64,000 nt of DNA, from contig NC_135726.1 of the NCBI RefSeq assembly GCF_964656455.1, positions 34,377,930-34,441,929 of the forward strand, given 5' to 3'. Position numbers and translations under genes: made by a program. This stretch comes from Halichoerus grypus. Its lineage: Eukaryota; Chordata; Mammalia; Carnivora; Phocidae. Every line of letters begins with the position of its first letter. Positions within the stretch are counted from its first letter, which is position 1. This document shows, one piece after another, positions 1 to 9,863 of the stretch. The notes beneath the pieces were generated by a model. It ran no database searches. It was not told where the DNA came from and was given only the letters and a program-made list of their open reading frames with translations.

Positions 1-1360
1 CAGGGTTTGGGTATACATCTATGTAATGCTTTAAGCCATGACCCACAGAATCCAGTGCCAGGGTGGTTTAGAGGTCCAGAGAAACCACAATCGAGAGTAA
101 TTTCAAAGCAGGTACTCCTATCCTTTTGGACCAGTCAGATGTCCAAGGAGAGCACGTGTTGAACTTCGTCATCCTTAACACATTTTTGTTTTTTCTCTCA
201 TCCTCTTTGTTCATGTGCTATAGCATTCCAGACTTATTATTTTCCAAACCACCCTGAAAATCTTCATCCTTTCAGCCCTGCCTCCCCAAGACCTCTTGTA
301 TTTTCCTCCTTCTCCCTTTCTCTAGATTCTGCGCTACTGAGTCTAAAGAGCTGGCCTGCCAAGTGGTGCCCTTCTTAATGGATAGGGAGAAGGCTCAGCC
401 AGAATGCTCATTATGGGTAAGGGGTCAGGGAAGACTGGGAACATTCATCTTTTAAATGTTATATTCCATCACATATCACCGACCACCAAATGCCAAATGT
501 AAAGCCAATGTTTGGTGGAGCCCTAAGGATCTGTGCAGACTCAGACAGCACTCCTGAGTCATGGAGATTTCCTGGGACAGTGCTGTGAAGTGTCCCAGAG
601 AGAACATTCCAGTCCTTCTAGGGCAAAATTAAGGCTCCCACTTCATGTCAAAATCTAGAGGATGTCTCCCTGTGCCTCTGTGATGGTCCAGACTCCAGAT
701 GTAGGTTTGACCGAGCGTTTCATGGTTGATTTCCCCTTCACTGCTTCCACATTCTCAACCAACATTATTAAATGTCTGTGCTTTGATGGTAGGGCACACC
801 TTAGATTTTCCAACTATAAAATGATCCTATTTTATAACACTGTAGGCACTGTATTGCTTGAATGCTTCTCAGTCCTGGAATCAATCCTGCTCAAGCCAAG
901 TTGTTGAAAAAAACTCCCCAGCCATTTTCCATTCATCTCAAATGTTGAATTTCCTGACATAATTGCCTAATCCTGGGGTGTCTCTGCCTCTTTGTCTCGC
1001 AGCTGGAGGAGATTGGTACCATTTCCTTACAGATAGAAGCAGAGCAGGAGGGTTAGTTCCCTCATAGACAGTGAAAATATAATTTTTTCATGAAGTGTGA
1101 ATTTTCTAGGAATTAGCCTGGGCCACACACTGCACTTTAAGTGTGAGAATGATAATTCCAAGCAGGTCTTGTAACAACAGATGAACCTGTTTAACGACCA
1201 CGTTGGCCACTTTCTGGCAGACTGGGCTCTGTCCCTGAGGAATCTTAATCTCAGGCATTTCTAGGTGGCTGAATATTCCCTAGCTAGCATCATCTTGCCT
1301 TATGCATCCATCCTCAACTTCTTTCCTCTCAACAACAAGTGACCGGAGTGTGTGCTGCCT
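1..1360. other. Unassigned non-coding DNA
   Basis: I recognise no gene or repeat family here. All reading frames are short; the longest, at 662-907, has no recognisable domain. Base composition is mixed, with no CpG cluster and no simple repeat. It may be single-copy or a heavily decayed old repeat. Confidence 0.5.
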
Positions 1361-1460
1361 AGGAATTAGAACAGGGCTTCCCAAAGAAGAGTGTTCTCTG
1401 GAACCCTGGTCCCTAAGATGAACTGTGAGAAAAGGGTTCCTTGATTAAACACATTTGCGA
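1361..1460. repeat. Possible decayed DNA-transposon fragment
   Basis: The segment resembles an old mammalian hAT-like element that begins with a 'cttcccaaag ... gttc ... ggaaccctgg' pattern. No intact terminal inverted repeat pair or 8-bp target duplication is visible, so the call is tentative. DNA from 1460 to 2315 is unassigned. Confidence 0.25.
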
Positions 1461-2330
1461 AAGGCCTCAGACTATGGAGATTTACGGTGCAAGTTGGCTG
1501 TGTTTTAATTTGGGCTTCCCAAAAGCATTTACTGAGATAGAGACTCCTGATTCCTGGAAGATGCAGAACAAGAGTGGTGAAGTGAGTCAGGAAAGGGAAA
1601 GCAGCCAGTAAAGGATGAGTTAGAGGACCAGCTACCACTGTGAACTGAAGTTTAATCCCACTGTGGACCTTTGCAGCCAGATAGAACACAGGCTTGTCAT
1701 CCCACCTGAGGGTGGTGCAGGAGAGCTGGGGTAGCTCCACACCACCTCTATCCCTCTTTGCTTGAGGGCTCCTCCTCAGGTGTGTTCATTTCTCAACACC
1801 TCTTACTTGCCTTTGGCTGAGCAAAGTGGGTTCCAACGATCAAACAAGGCCCTCAGGAACAGAAATGTGTGCGCTGACCGTGGAAGTAGGGCCGGTGTGC
1901 ACCGAAGGAGGGCGAGCGAAGAATATGGATGGATGCTGACGGTATTTGCCGAAGATCATCAATTCATACACTGTGACAAATTTTGGATAAATCTGATTCA
2001 AATACTTAATAGGTAGACATACAAAATCAGAGCTGAGTGTAGTGCTTATCAGGCTTTTCAGCCAGGAGAAAAAAAGAAATAAACTGATGCATGGAAGAGC
2101 CCTTCTTTTCTGGAATGCAGTGGACAGATTTGGCTCAGTGAAAGGAAGAAGTGTAGTGGTTGGACCCGCCACCAAAGGGATGGAGGGAAGTGAACTTCCC
2201 AGTGCTGGACATATTCTAACAGCATCAGGATTCTGTGTGTTGGGGTGGGGTAGTGGGGTTGGGAGAGGGGATATTAAGGGAGGGGACATTTATTAGAAGG
2301 CCAGACATTTGGGTTCTGAGTTTGTGGTTT

Positions 2331-2515
2331 TTAAATTTTGTTTATTTTATTTTTAGAGAAGGAGGGAGCGGAAGGGGCAGAGGGAGAAGGAGAGAGAGAA
2401 TCTTAAGCAGGCTCCACATCCAGCCTGAGGCTGGCTCAATCTCACAAACCTGAGAATCATGACCTGAGCCAAAACTGAGAGTCAGATGCTTACCTGACTG
2501 AGCCACCCAGGCGCC
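2331..2515 (-). mobile_element. Can-SINE (tRNA-derived), antisense
   Basis: Read on the minus strand it starts with the Can-SINE head (GGCGCCTGGGTGGCTCAG) and carries the 'GGCTCAGGTCATGATTCTCAG' type middle, a CT-rich body and an A/T-rich tail at the left edge. A 10-bp direct repeat CTGAGTTTGT flanks it at 2316-2325 and 2516-2525. Such elements are non-autonomous, transcribed by RNA polymerase III and mobilised by L1. The middle region is of the older Can-SINE type, and several positions have drifted. Confidence 0.93.
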
Positions 2516-2529
2516 CTGAGTTTGTATTA

Positions 2530-3500
2530 TTTTAAAGTCTTCATTTTCTCTTCCTGTCCTCCAGGATTGGAGGGCAGGAAGAGGAAAAAAAGCCAGGGCA
2601 TTTATCTCCAGTTTCTGTGCTTACTTGGCATCTCTAGCACTAGCTGTGTCTCTCAGTGCCCCCTGGACAGCCTCAGCCATTATTTGTTTTTTGCTGCAAG
2701 GCTCTAGCTTCTGAACTTCAGACAAAAGATGGAAGACTCATTTCTCCTCCCCATTACAGATTTACCCATTGGCTGAGGGGAAGCCTGCTCTTTCACAGAA
2801 CTGGGATGGGAGGAGGGCAAAGAAGGGTAATGGCCTGAGGTGCTAATGGCCTGAGGTCATCACCTAGTGTGGCAAAGGCCATTCTCTCTCTTCCCTTATC
2901 ACCACATTAGCAGTCCCACAAGAAACTCAGTCTGTGTTGAGATCCCTAACCAAGTCTCAAGCCTCCAGATTGCTGAGGAGGCAGGGAACTTCCTGTACTC
3001 TTAACAGAAAGTTGTGCTTTTCTGTTGATAAGAAATAATAGCTGTCTTTTGTTCAAAGAGTCAGAAAAATGGATTAGCCTCTTGGGAACCTACAGATTTG
3101 GTTTAAATTAATCTTCCAAAGATGCATGGAGAACATGAAAGAAAAATCCAAGATTAATAATAAAAAAGAACTGAGGCATTTGTCAGAAAAAAAATTAAAG
3201 GAAACAAGCTAATCGAATTCCCCAAATCCCAGAAGTGCTTGCCTTTCTGCTCTCTGTAGTATTCTGTATTCTAACAGAGCAGCCCTGGGTATGCTGTGTG
3301 TTTCCAGGGCCCTTCTAATTCAGTTTATCCCGTGCCTTCTGACACTTCCCAGGTGAGAGATACCTTTTTGTATTTTAGTTCATCCAACGAGACAAAGTTC
3401 TGTGCTGACTCCAGGGGAAACAAGTGCAGTAGGAATTGTGGAAGGAGGCTATGCTCCTCAGGCACTTGTTTGCTTCCAGATCCATTCCCTGCATTCTCAA
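2530..3500. other. Unassigned non-coding DNA
   Basis: No convincing gene or named repeat. The part from about 2555 to 2840 vaguely parallels 3510-3800: both have a 'ccagggcatttatct / ccagggtatttcttc' stretch, then pyrimidine-rich sequence and 'ctagcttctg'. This suggests two decayed members of one old family. A short A-rich tract lies at about 3180-3200. Confidence 0.4.
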
Positions 3501-3504
3501 ATCC

Positions 3505-3960
3505 ATGTGGTGTCATTGGAAACTACATTTCCCAAACTCCCTTGCTCCCTGGGGTGGGGTGAGAGAAGGAGAAAAGCCAGGGTATTTCTTCTCACCTCCT
3601 TCTGCCTACTTGGGTGTAAGTGGCTGTCTCTCCTCTGCTATTTCAGCTTCCACCAGGCAGTCTCTCCCTCCATTGTCCCAGATACCTCCCAGAAGCCCCT
3701 GCCATGGTTTTAGCTCCTACCAGGAGGCCTAGCTTCTGCACTTTGTGGGCCCATCTCTTCCTATCATCCTTCCAGACCTCAGGTGATGGTGACTTGTCAC
3801 TGTTGCTAATTTCTGGCTCTCCACATTGTCCTCTGCGTGGCATCTTGGTTTTTGCATTATCTGTGTCACAGTTTCCCCATATCATATTGCTTCTGCTTGG
3901 AAGACCTGGACTGACTTTTGCTTTTCTGACTGGATCCTCATTACTATAGTGGTCTATCCT
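3505..3960 (+). repeat. Old LTR-like or MER-type interspersed repeat
   Basis: The stretch begins with 'aactacatttcccaaactcc', a pattern common at the edge of old mammalian LTR-like repeats, and continues with CT-rich sequence typical of that class. Overlapping short frames on both strands are incidental. I cannot name the subfamily or see terminal repeats. Confidence 0.3.
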
Positions 3961-4164
3961 GTGGGTCAAGGACAAAAGAGTGCCTATTACCCTCCATTGA
4001 CCAATGAGATGAGAAGCTGATTCTCCCATTTGAGGAGTGTGCTAAACAGAAGCCAGGCTACAGGGAACAAGGATTTGGGTCAACATTATTATCACATAAT
4101 AGTCATAGAGGCTTCTCAGTGCCATAGCTCCCACAATTAGTTCCTTCTGCCCTGACCCAGAACA

Positions 4165-4310
4165 TTCTAGGATTGTTACTATTACTTACTATTTTTATCC
4201 TATTTTACAAATATAGAAATTAAAGGCTAACATGAAGTCAGTTGCCAAAGTTCAGTGTGACTCCAGAGCTTGTACTCCTGACCCCTGTACTACTCCAAGC
4301 CCCTGACATG
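4165..4310 (-). mobile_element. MIR SINE fragment
   Basis: The plus strand reads like the reverse complement of the MIR core: 'cctattttacaaatatagaaattaaagg', then a decayed 'gaagtcagttgccaaag' and 'gtgactccagagcttgtactcc', matching MIR's Pol III head. It is ancient, divergent and without target duplications. Confidence 0.6.
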
Positions 4311-5345
4311 TTCTCCACATGGTCCCCAAAATAAGCACTGCCCAAGACCCTCTGTTTCTGATCTACTCAGACCTGTCCTGGTTTCTTCTGGCTTTAAATG
4401 GAAGGTGGGCTACAGAAGAAATAAAAACATGTCCGGTTTTTGCATCTTAGATCTCACTTGACTTCTAACCAAGATAAGTCCCTAATCAGCACTGCCATAA
4501 AATGGCAGAGACAGCCCCCAGGTCCTGATACTTAGGCTGTAACTATGGGGACTACTTCATAAATACACATGTGCTTTCTAATCTGGCAGTAACCAGCCAC
4601 CCTCCACACTCTCTTACCATCTATAGGAATGTCTGAGGGCATTTGCAAGATGCTGAGTGAGATCAGGGGTGGGCTCCACTCACAGAATGGACAAAGCTCA
4701 TTACTCTATGAGGGGTTGGAGCCATGACACCAGCCTCATTAGCAAATGTCTCTAAACAACTGGCAACAGCCATTGACACCAACTCCTTTTCTTCCAAGAA
4801 TGTTTTAGGCCATAGACTAAAAGGCTGTGCCCCTACCTATTCCCTGGGAGCCAGGCCTCATTAAGAAAAGAACTTAGATAGGTCCAAAAGTTCCTCGGAA
4901 TGACAAATTAACTAAACTTTTTATAAACTGCAGCCTTGGGGATGAGGAGGAACTGGGTTATTCCCAGGGAGTCTGCTCCACTGATGCAGGAAGCCTGTTG
5001 TCTTGCAAACAGCCCTGAATGGAGTGACTGGGAAGGCACCAGGCACCTATTAGGGAAGAAAAGAATTTGCAGAGATTGAACTGGGGCTGACCTGATTTCT
5101 TGCTGGGGAACTGTTGCCTGGTGCTGCAAGTAGAACACAGAGGGAATTTGTTTCAGGTTTGTATCATCATGACTATCATCATCGTCCTCATCAATGACAT
5201 TATCATCCTCAATCCCAAACAATATTTATTAATTAGGTTATTATGGCAGCCAAATATATTTAGGGTAATTAACTATGAAATCTGGGTCCACATCTAGACT
5301 CAAGCCAATCAATCAGATGTCCATCAGCCATTTTCTGAGTATCTC
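4310..5345. other. Unassigned non-coding DNA
   Basis: No gene or confident repeat is visible. A short ATC-rich stretch, 'atcatcatgactatcatcatcg' type, lies at 5162-5215 and is a degenerate trinucleotide run. The overlapping acidic frame on the minus strand (4908-5222) comes from that run and is not evidence of a protein. Confidence 0.45.
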
Positions 5346-5522
5346 TGATGTGCTGGACCACTAGTTTCCCAGCCTGGTTGTACATTAGAATCACCTGGGC
5401 CTGGGCCTCACATCAGACCAATTAAATCTAAATCTCTGGTGATGGGACATAGCATTTGTATTTTTTAAAAAGCTCCACTGGAGACTCTAATGTACAACTA
5501 AAGTTGAGAAGAAATGTGCTAG
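5346..5522 (+). mobile_element. MER5/MER20-type hAT-Charlie element
   Basis: The left end reads 'ttgtacattagaatcacctg' and the right end 'ctaatgtacaac', the inverted-repeat ends of the small non-autonomous hAT-Charlie elements. In between lie 'aattaaatctaaatctctgg' and 'tttttaaaaagctcc', typical of the MER5/MER20 core. Length of about 175 bp fits a nearly full-length copy. It encodes nothing. Confidence 0.75.
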
Positions 5523-5689
5523 GAACTGTGGAAAGATAAACAACAACAACAAAAAAAACAAGTAAACAAAACCAAACACCTGACCTCTAGGTACTTACTG
5601 CCTAGTTAGGGAAATGTATGCAGTTAAATAACAGTGTATGTATTAACTAAAAAAATGAGACAACAACTCCAAGGGACAAACAAATTAGG

Positions 5690-5950
5690 AAGGTGTGGAG
5701 GGAAGAGTAGTTTCAAGACTTTGTGAGAGCCTTGTGGAAGAATTGCAAATTGAGAAGGGACTGAAGGACAGTCAGATAGCAGTTGGATTATTCCAAGCTG
5801 AAGTGGCCCAATAGCTCTAGAAAAGGAGATTAAACTTGTTATATTCTGGAAGCAGTGGCTTGATCAAGAATATATTAAATGGTGGGTCACTACAAGAGAA
5901 GATTAAAAAGGTTGGTCACAGGCTGGATTGAAGTCAGCCTTGATTATGTT
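5690..5950 (+). repeat. Ancient mammal-wide repeat fragment
   Basis: The pattern 'gagagccttgtggaagaattgcaaattgagaagggactgaaggac' resembles the body of a long old mammal-wide repeat, other parts of which appear at 7300-7530, 29700-29815, 31260-31440 and 31916-32276. I do not trust myself to name it. Divergence is high. Confidence 0.35.
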
Positions 5951-5954
5951 TCCC

Positions 5955-6478
5955 AGCAAATTTCCAGAACTTATTCATCATGTATAACTGAAATTTTATA
6001 CGAATTGAACATAGTGCTTAGTTAACAATACTGTATTGTGAACTTAAAAATGTGAAGTTTGGGGGCACTTGGGTGGCTCAGTTGGTTAAGCGACTGCCTT
6101 TGGCTCAGGTCATGATCTTGGAGTCCCGGGATCGAGTCCCGCATTGGGCTCCCTGCTCAGCAGGAAGCCTGCTTCTCCCTCTGACCCTCCTCCCTCTCAT
6201 GCTCTCTCTCATTCTCTCTCTCTCAAATAAATAAATAAAATCTTTAAAAAAATGTGAAACTTGTTAAGAGGGTAGAGCTTATGTTAAACATTTTTATCAC
6301 ATATACAAAAAGGACACAAGGAAACATTTAGAAGTGATGGGTACGTCTATTATCTTGATTGTGATGATGGTTTCTTGTGTGTATGTGTGTGTCCAAATTC
6401 ATCAGATTGTACACATTAAATATGTACCTTTTTTGTATATCAATTACACCTCAATAAAGTTGTTTTAAAAAAGGAAGA
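5955..6478 (+). mobile_element. Old L1 3' end (L1MA/L1MB-like), split by a SINE
   Basis: The left part contains 'agttaacaatactgtattg', and the right part contains 'gttaagagggtagagctta', 'cagattgtacacattaaata' and 'caattacacctcaataaag', the familiar order of an old L1 3' UTR ending in an A-rich tail near 6468. The two halves are separated by the Can-SINE at 6061-6247. No ORF2 sequence is kept. Confidence 0.85.
6061..6247 (+). mobile_element. Can-SINE inserted in an L1 3' end
   Basis: Head 'GGGGGCACTTGGGTGGCTCAG', middle 'GGCTCAGGTCATGATCTTGG', a CT-rich body and a tail of AAATA repeats ending AATCTTTAAAAAAA. The target duplication AAAAATGTGAA is at 6046-6056 and 6248-6258. The tRNA-like A and B boxes are recognisable in the head. 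It belongs to the younger Can-SINE type of this window and postdates the host L1. Confidence 0.96.
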
Positions 6479-6483
6479 AAGGA

Positions 6484-6665
6484 GGGGCTCCTGGGTGGCT
6501 CAGTTGGGTAAACGTCTGACTCTTGATTTTGGCTCAGGTCATAATTTGGCTCAGGGTTGTGAGATTGAGCCCTGCATTGGGCTCTGTGCTAGGTATGGAA
6601 CCTGCTTAAGATTCTCTCTCTCCCTCTCCCTCTGCCCCTCCCCCAACTCTAAAAAGAAAGAAGAA
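6484..6665 (+). mobile_element. Can-SINE, older subtype
   Basis: It starts 'GGGGCTCCTGGGTGGCTCAG' and carries the 'GACTCTTGATTTTGGCTCAG' and 'GGGTTGTGAGATTGAGCC' middle that marks the older type, then a CT-rich body and an A/G-rich tail. It lies directly behind the L1 A-tail at 6468-6480. The target duplication is blurred by purine-rich flanks. Confidence 0.92.
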
Positions 6666-6669
6666 AAAG

Positions 6670-7125
6670 GATAAAACTGGCCCTGACTGAAAACTAAGGT
6701 GCTTGGGTGATGGAGGAACTGTTCTGTTGATTTCTGAGAAGGGGAGTTCAAGATGCAGAGAATTTTTATTTTTGTTCATTCACAGTTTGGATTTATAATG
6801 TAATGAAATGTAGTATGGACTGGAGTGGAATGGAAGGACCTGGAGAACGGAAGGGTATTTGGAAATCTATTGTATCGCCTCAGGAATGAGAACTTTGACC
6901 AAGACAAAGGCTATATATAGAGAAGAAGCTAAAGAAGATGGTCTGGAAGAAGAGTCACTGGGTCCTAGTGACCAGTGGGATATTGAAGTTTCTGGCTTGG
7001 TTGCCTGATTGGGTGCTGGTGCTATTAACCAAACAGGAGGGCTGACAGACTAGCACAGTAGAGGATCAAGGTTTAGGACAGCTGGCCTGAAGTTCATCTG
7101 CAGGTCAGGCACTCACTGAACAAAT
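6670..7125. other. Unassigned non-coding DNA
   Basis: No gene or confident repeat. The purine-rich part may be more of the ancient family seen on both sides (5690-5950 and 7300-7530). Confidence 0.4.
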
Positions 7126-7129
7126 GAGC

Positions 7130-7290
7130 TTAGACTCTGAGATCTAGTTTTCTCATCTGTATAGAGGAGCTTACAATATCTGCCTTGCATCCTAGCTGGG
7201 AAGATTAAAAATAATGTATATGTAATGCTACCATAGGGCCTTGCACAGAGTAGTAACCCAATTGGTGTTATTATTTTTAGTATTGTTACA
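7130..7290 (+). mobile_element. MIR SINE fragment
   Basis: Contains 'tagttttctcatctgtatag', 'aagattaaaaataatgtata', 'gggccttgcacagagtagta' and a TTATTATT-type end, the sense order of the MIR core and 3' part. Divergence is typical of MIR. Confidence 0.75.
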
Positions 7291-7299
7291 AAACATAGG

Positions 7300-7530
7300 G
7301 GAAGATGTTAGGATGAGTTGAGCTTTAGACATGTTACACTTGCAGGATATCTCAGTGGAAATGTCCAATAGGCAGTAGGTAGTAAAGGCCCAGTACTAAA
7401 GTCAGGGCCCAAAATAAAGATAGGAGGATCATCTACTTAGAGGTTATAGCAGAAATTCATGGAGGTGGATGAGATTTCCCAGGGAAAGTATACAGAGTAA
7501 GCAGAAAGGGCCTTCAAGAATGGTTTTTGT
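7300..7530 (+). repeat. Ancient mammal-wide repeat fragment
   Basis: The order 'gatatctcagtggaaatgtccaataggcagt', then 'aggatcatctacttagaggt' and 'gagatttcccagggaaagt', recalls the inner part of the same long old repeat as at 31916-32276. Family not named. Confidence 0.4.
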
Positions 7531-7670
7531 ATCCGTCAGTACTCTGGTTACAAGTGATAGAACCCTAACTCAAGTGGCTTAAGAACAAAAATGGAGAAGG
7601 GAGGAAATGTTATTGACTCCAGTAACTGAAGTTACCAGGGGCGGTTCACACGTGGCTTCACACATGGTTA
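7531..7670 (+). repeat. Ancient interspersed repeat ('caagtggcttaag' family)
   Basis: 'ggttacaagtgatagaaccc' followed by 'actcaagtggcttaagaac' and an A/G-rich stretch is a recurrent old mammalian repeat start. Related starts occur at 16100, 46115, 54845 and 57850, all on the plus strand. I do not assign a family name. Confidence 0.4.
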
Positions 7671-7683
7671 CATGTCAATCCAC

Positions 7684-7868
7684 TAGTAATGTGTAGAATT
7701 GTTGAATCACTACATTGCACACCTGAAGCTAATATAACATTGCATGTCAACTATACTTCGATAATAAATTAAAAAAAAACACACACCAACTCAGCTTCAG
7801 TTGTATTTAAATCAATTCACATATTTGCAGAATCCATTGAAGGCAGGATTTCATTCCTCCAAGTGTCA
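7684..7868 (+). repeat. Local paralogous block A: L1 3' terminus plus 3' flank
   Basis: The first 85 bp or so are an L1 3' terminus ('ttgttgaatcac', 'cacctgaagctaatataac', 'ataataaattaaaaaaaaa'). The remaining 95 bp, beyond the A-tail, match the flank of another L1 tail at 9677-9863 almost base for base ('ccaactcagcttcagttgta', 'ttgaaggcaggat', 'cattcctccaagtgtca'). Because flank as well as L1 is shared, this is a duplicated DNA segment, not two independent L1 insertions. Confidence 0.85.
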
Positions 7869-8232
7869 CAGATGTCATGGATGTCATGAGGATTCTTCTT
7901 TCTGCTCTCCTTCTGTATGGCTTCATTCTCAGGTATGTTCTTCCCATGTAGGGCAAAAATGACCCCGAGGCTTTATTCTATAACTTAGAAATACCAACAG
8001 AAAAAGGTCATGTCTTTCTCAGCAGTTCCAGCAAAGGAACCAAGACTGATTCTCATTAGTTCGTTGTTCTTGTGCCCATCCCTGAGACAATCCCCATGAC
8101 TTTGAGCCTGGATTACATGACCACCCTTAGGCCTGAGGAGTGGGCTCAGGGCCACTGAAACAATATAAACTGAGGGTAGAGAAGGTATGTCTGCACAAAG
8201 GAAAATTGGAGGTGCTGTCAATCCACTAGAAC

Positions 8233-8598
8233 AGGGGTCCTCAGGCCAAATCCTCCCTCCTACAGCCCATTTTTATAAATAAAGTTTATTTGGAACACAG
8301 CTGCATCCACATGTTTATGCATTGTCTGTGGCAGCTTTAGAGCTACAGCAGCAGAGATGTGTCATTACTACTGAGACCACCTGGCCTGCAAAGCCTGTAA
8401 TATATACTATCCTACTATTATGTCCCCTTACAAACCAGCTAACATTTTCCTCCAATACCTAGAGCTCTGAGCTTCTCTCTATGGGTTTAACATCTTCTGG
8501 ATCTTTGTAATAAGCCATGGGGGAATTGTCCTGTATACATTGTTAAAATTTAAAGAATATACTGGTTCTTTACAGAAAAGTTTGCCAACACCTGCACT
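8233..8598 (-). mobile_element. Old hAT-like DNA transposon, interrupted
   Basis: The left part has 'ttataaataaagtttatttggaacacagc' and 'tgcattgtctgtggcagctt', and the right end reads 'ttctttacagaaaagtttgcc'. These match a common non-autonomous hAT-type element whose opposite strand begins with a 'ggcaaactttttctgtaaag' pattern. It is broken at 8409-8556 by a separate insertion flanked by ATATACT at 8402-8408 and 8557-8563. I am unsure of the subfamily name. Confidence 0.65.
8409..8556 (+). mobile_element. Unidentified insertion containing a 135-bp repeat (copy 1)
   Basis: This segment interrupts the hAT element and is flanked by a 7-bp direct repeat, so it looks like a transposed unit. Its part 8421-8555 aligns without net gap to 9299-9433 ('acattttcctcca', 'taacatcttctg', 'tctttgtaataagcc', 'ctgtataca', 'ttaaaatttaaag'). 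The shared right edge 'taaag' coincides with the insertion edge. There are no terminal inverted repeats and no poly-A tail. I do not recognise the family. Confidence 0.5.
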
Positions 8599-8599
8599 A

Positions 8600-8720
8600 G
8601 AACCTAAGTCCATAAGAACAGGAACTTTGTCTGTTATATGTACTGCTATACGCCCAATGCTGGCAGAATGTCTGATAGATGGTAGGTACTGAATGAGTAT
8701 TTGTGGCATGAATAGGGAAG
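8600..8720 (+). mobile_element. L2 3' end fragment
   Basis: 'ctaagtccataagaacaggaactttgtctg' followed by 'gtaggtactgaatgagtatt' is the usual order of the L2 LINE 3' terminus. It is old, short and non-coding. Confidence 0.65.
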
Positions 8721-9298
8721 TGGATGCTGGGTTCGTATAAAGATTGGATGTCTGCTACCAAACCACAGAAAGCATTAACACTTAACAGAGGTCAGCTTTA
8801 GGGACAGGAGGGAGAACAGAGGAGGAAAGGGCACTTGAGCAAGAGCCATGTCTCTGGAGCTGCATGAGGAGAACAGATCAGAGAGGCAGGCCAACTGCAG
8901 GAAGGGGAGAGGAGGCTCATGGATCTCGATGGTAAGAGGGCACTCAACATACTCAACTTCTCCAAAGCCAAGTCAGTGGATGCAGCCTGATGAAGGGGGG
9001 GTTGAAGAGGTGGAAACAGTTCAGGCTTAGGGACTTGAGAGGAACAAATGCTGGGCAATGAAGGGTCATGTGGGAAGGGGACAGTCTTTCACGTTCAGGT
9101 TGATAGGAGGGACAGGCCATGATGGGGTGGGGGCTGGGGTTCTTAAAAATGCCTGGGTCCCTCGGGAAGGTTTCTCCTGATCATGGCTTGAAAGTGCACT
9201 CCTGAGAACCCAGCCAGCTTGCTCTGACATCCAACCTTCAAACAGCTGGGAAGCATGCCACACCAAGTCCATTATCACACATGGTTAAAATGATCTAC
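8720..9298. other. Unassigned non-coding DNA
   Basis: Purine-rich sequence without a recognisable gene. Parts such as 'gggacaggagggagaac' could belong to the ancient repeat seen at 31916-32276, but the match is weak. Confidence 0.4.
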
Positions 9299-9433
9299 TG
9301 TCCCCTTACTGACTAACTCACATTTTCCTCCAAGATCCAGAGCTCTGGGATTTTTCCTGTGGATTTAACATCTTCTGAGTCTTTGTAATAAGCCTTGAGG
9401 GAATTGCCCTGTATACACTGTTAAAATTTAAAG
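9299..9433 (+). repeat. Unidentified 135-bp repeat (copy 2)
   Basis: Same length and order as 8421-8555, with roughly one difference per ten bases by eye. Outside this interval the flanks of the two copies are unrelated. No target duplication is visible here, so this copy may be older or its edges decayed. Confidence 0.6.
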
Positions 9434-9544
9434 TAGGAAGTATAAAGGCTGGTCTTTCTTCTTTTTTTTCTTGAGCTTAATTCAAAGATCCCTTCTACTA
9501 AGTTTATCGGAGTATATTAATCAATGTTGAAATCACCCATCTCA

Positions 9545-9772
9545 GAGGTACAAACTTCCAGTTACAAAATAAATAAGTCACAGAGATGAAAAGTACAGCA
9601 GAGGGAATAAAGTCAATAATATTATAATAATGTTGCATGGCGACAGATGGTGACTACATTTATGGTGGTGAGCAATTAGTAATGTGTAGAATTGTTGAAT
9701 CACTATGTTGCACACCTGAAACTAATATAACATTGCATGTCAACTATACTTCGATAATAAATTAAAAAAAAA
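9545..9772 (+). mobile_element. Old L1 3' end
   Basis: 'caaacttccagttacaaaataaataagtca' is followed by 'gtacagca', 'attgttgaatcac', 'cacctgaaactaatataac' and an A-tail at 9763-9771, the standard order of a boreoeutherian L1 3' UTR. Its last 95 bp and the following 90 bp form block A' (9677-9863), repeated at 7684-7868. Confidence 0.85.
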
Positions 9773-9863
9773 CACACACACCAACTCAGCTTCAGTTGTA
9801 TTTAAATCAGTTCACATATTTGCAGAGTCCATTGAAGGCAGGATTCCATTCCTCCAAGTGTCA
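9677..9863 (+). repeat. Local paralogous block A'
   Basis: Partner of 7684-7868: the L1 terminus together with about 90 bp of non-L1 flank, differing mainly by one extra AC in the A-rich junction and scattered substitutions. Here the L1 continues upstream in normal order, so this copy keeps the ancestral arrangement. Confidence 0.85.

Noticed and set aside
7684..7868. L1 3' transduction as the source of the shared flank with 9677-9863
   Set aside because: There is no second A-tail after the shared flank and no target duplication around the block.
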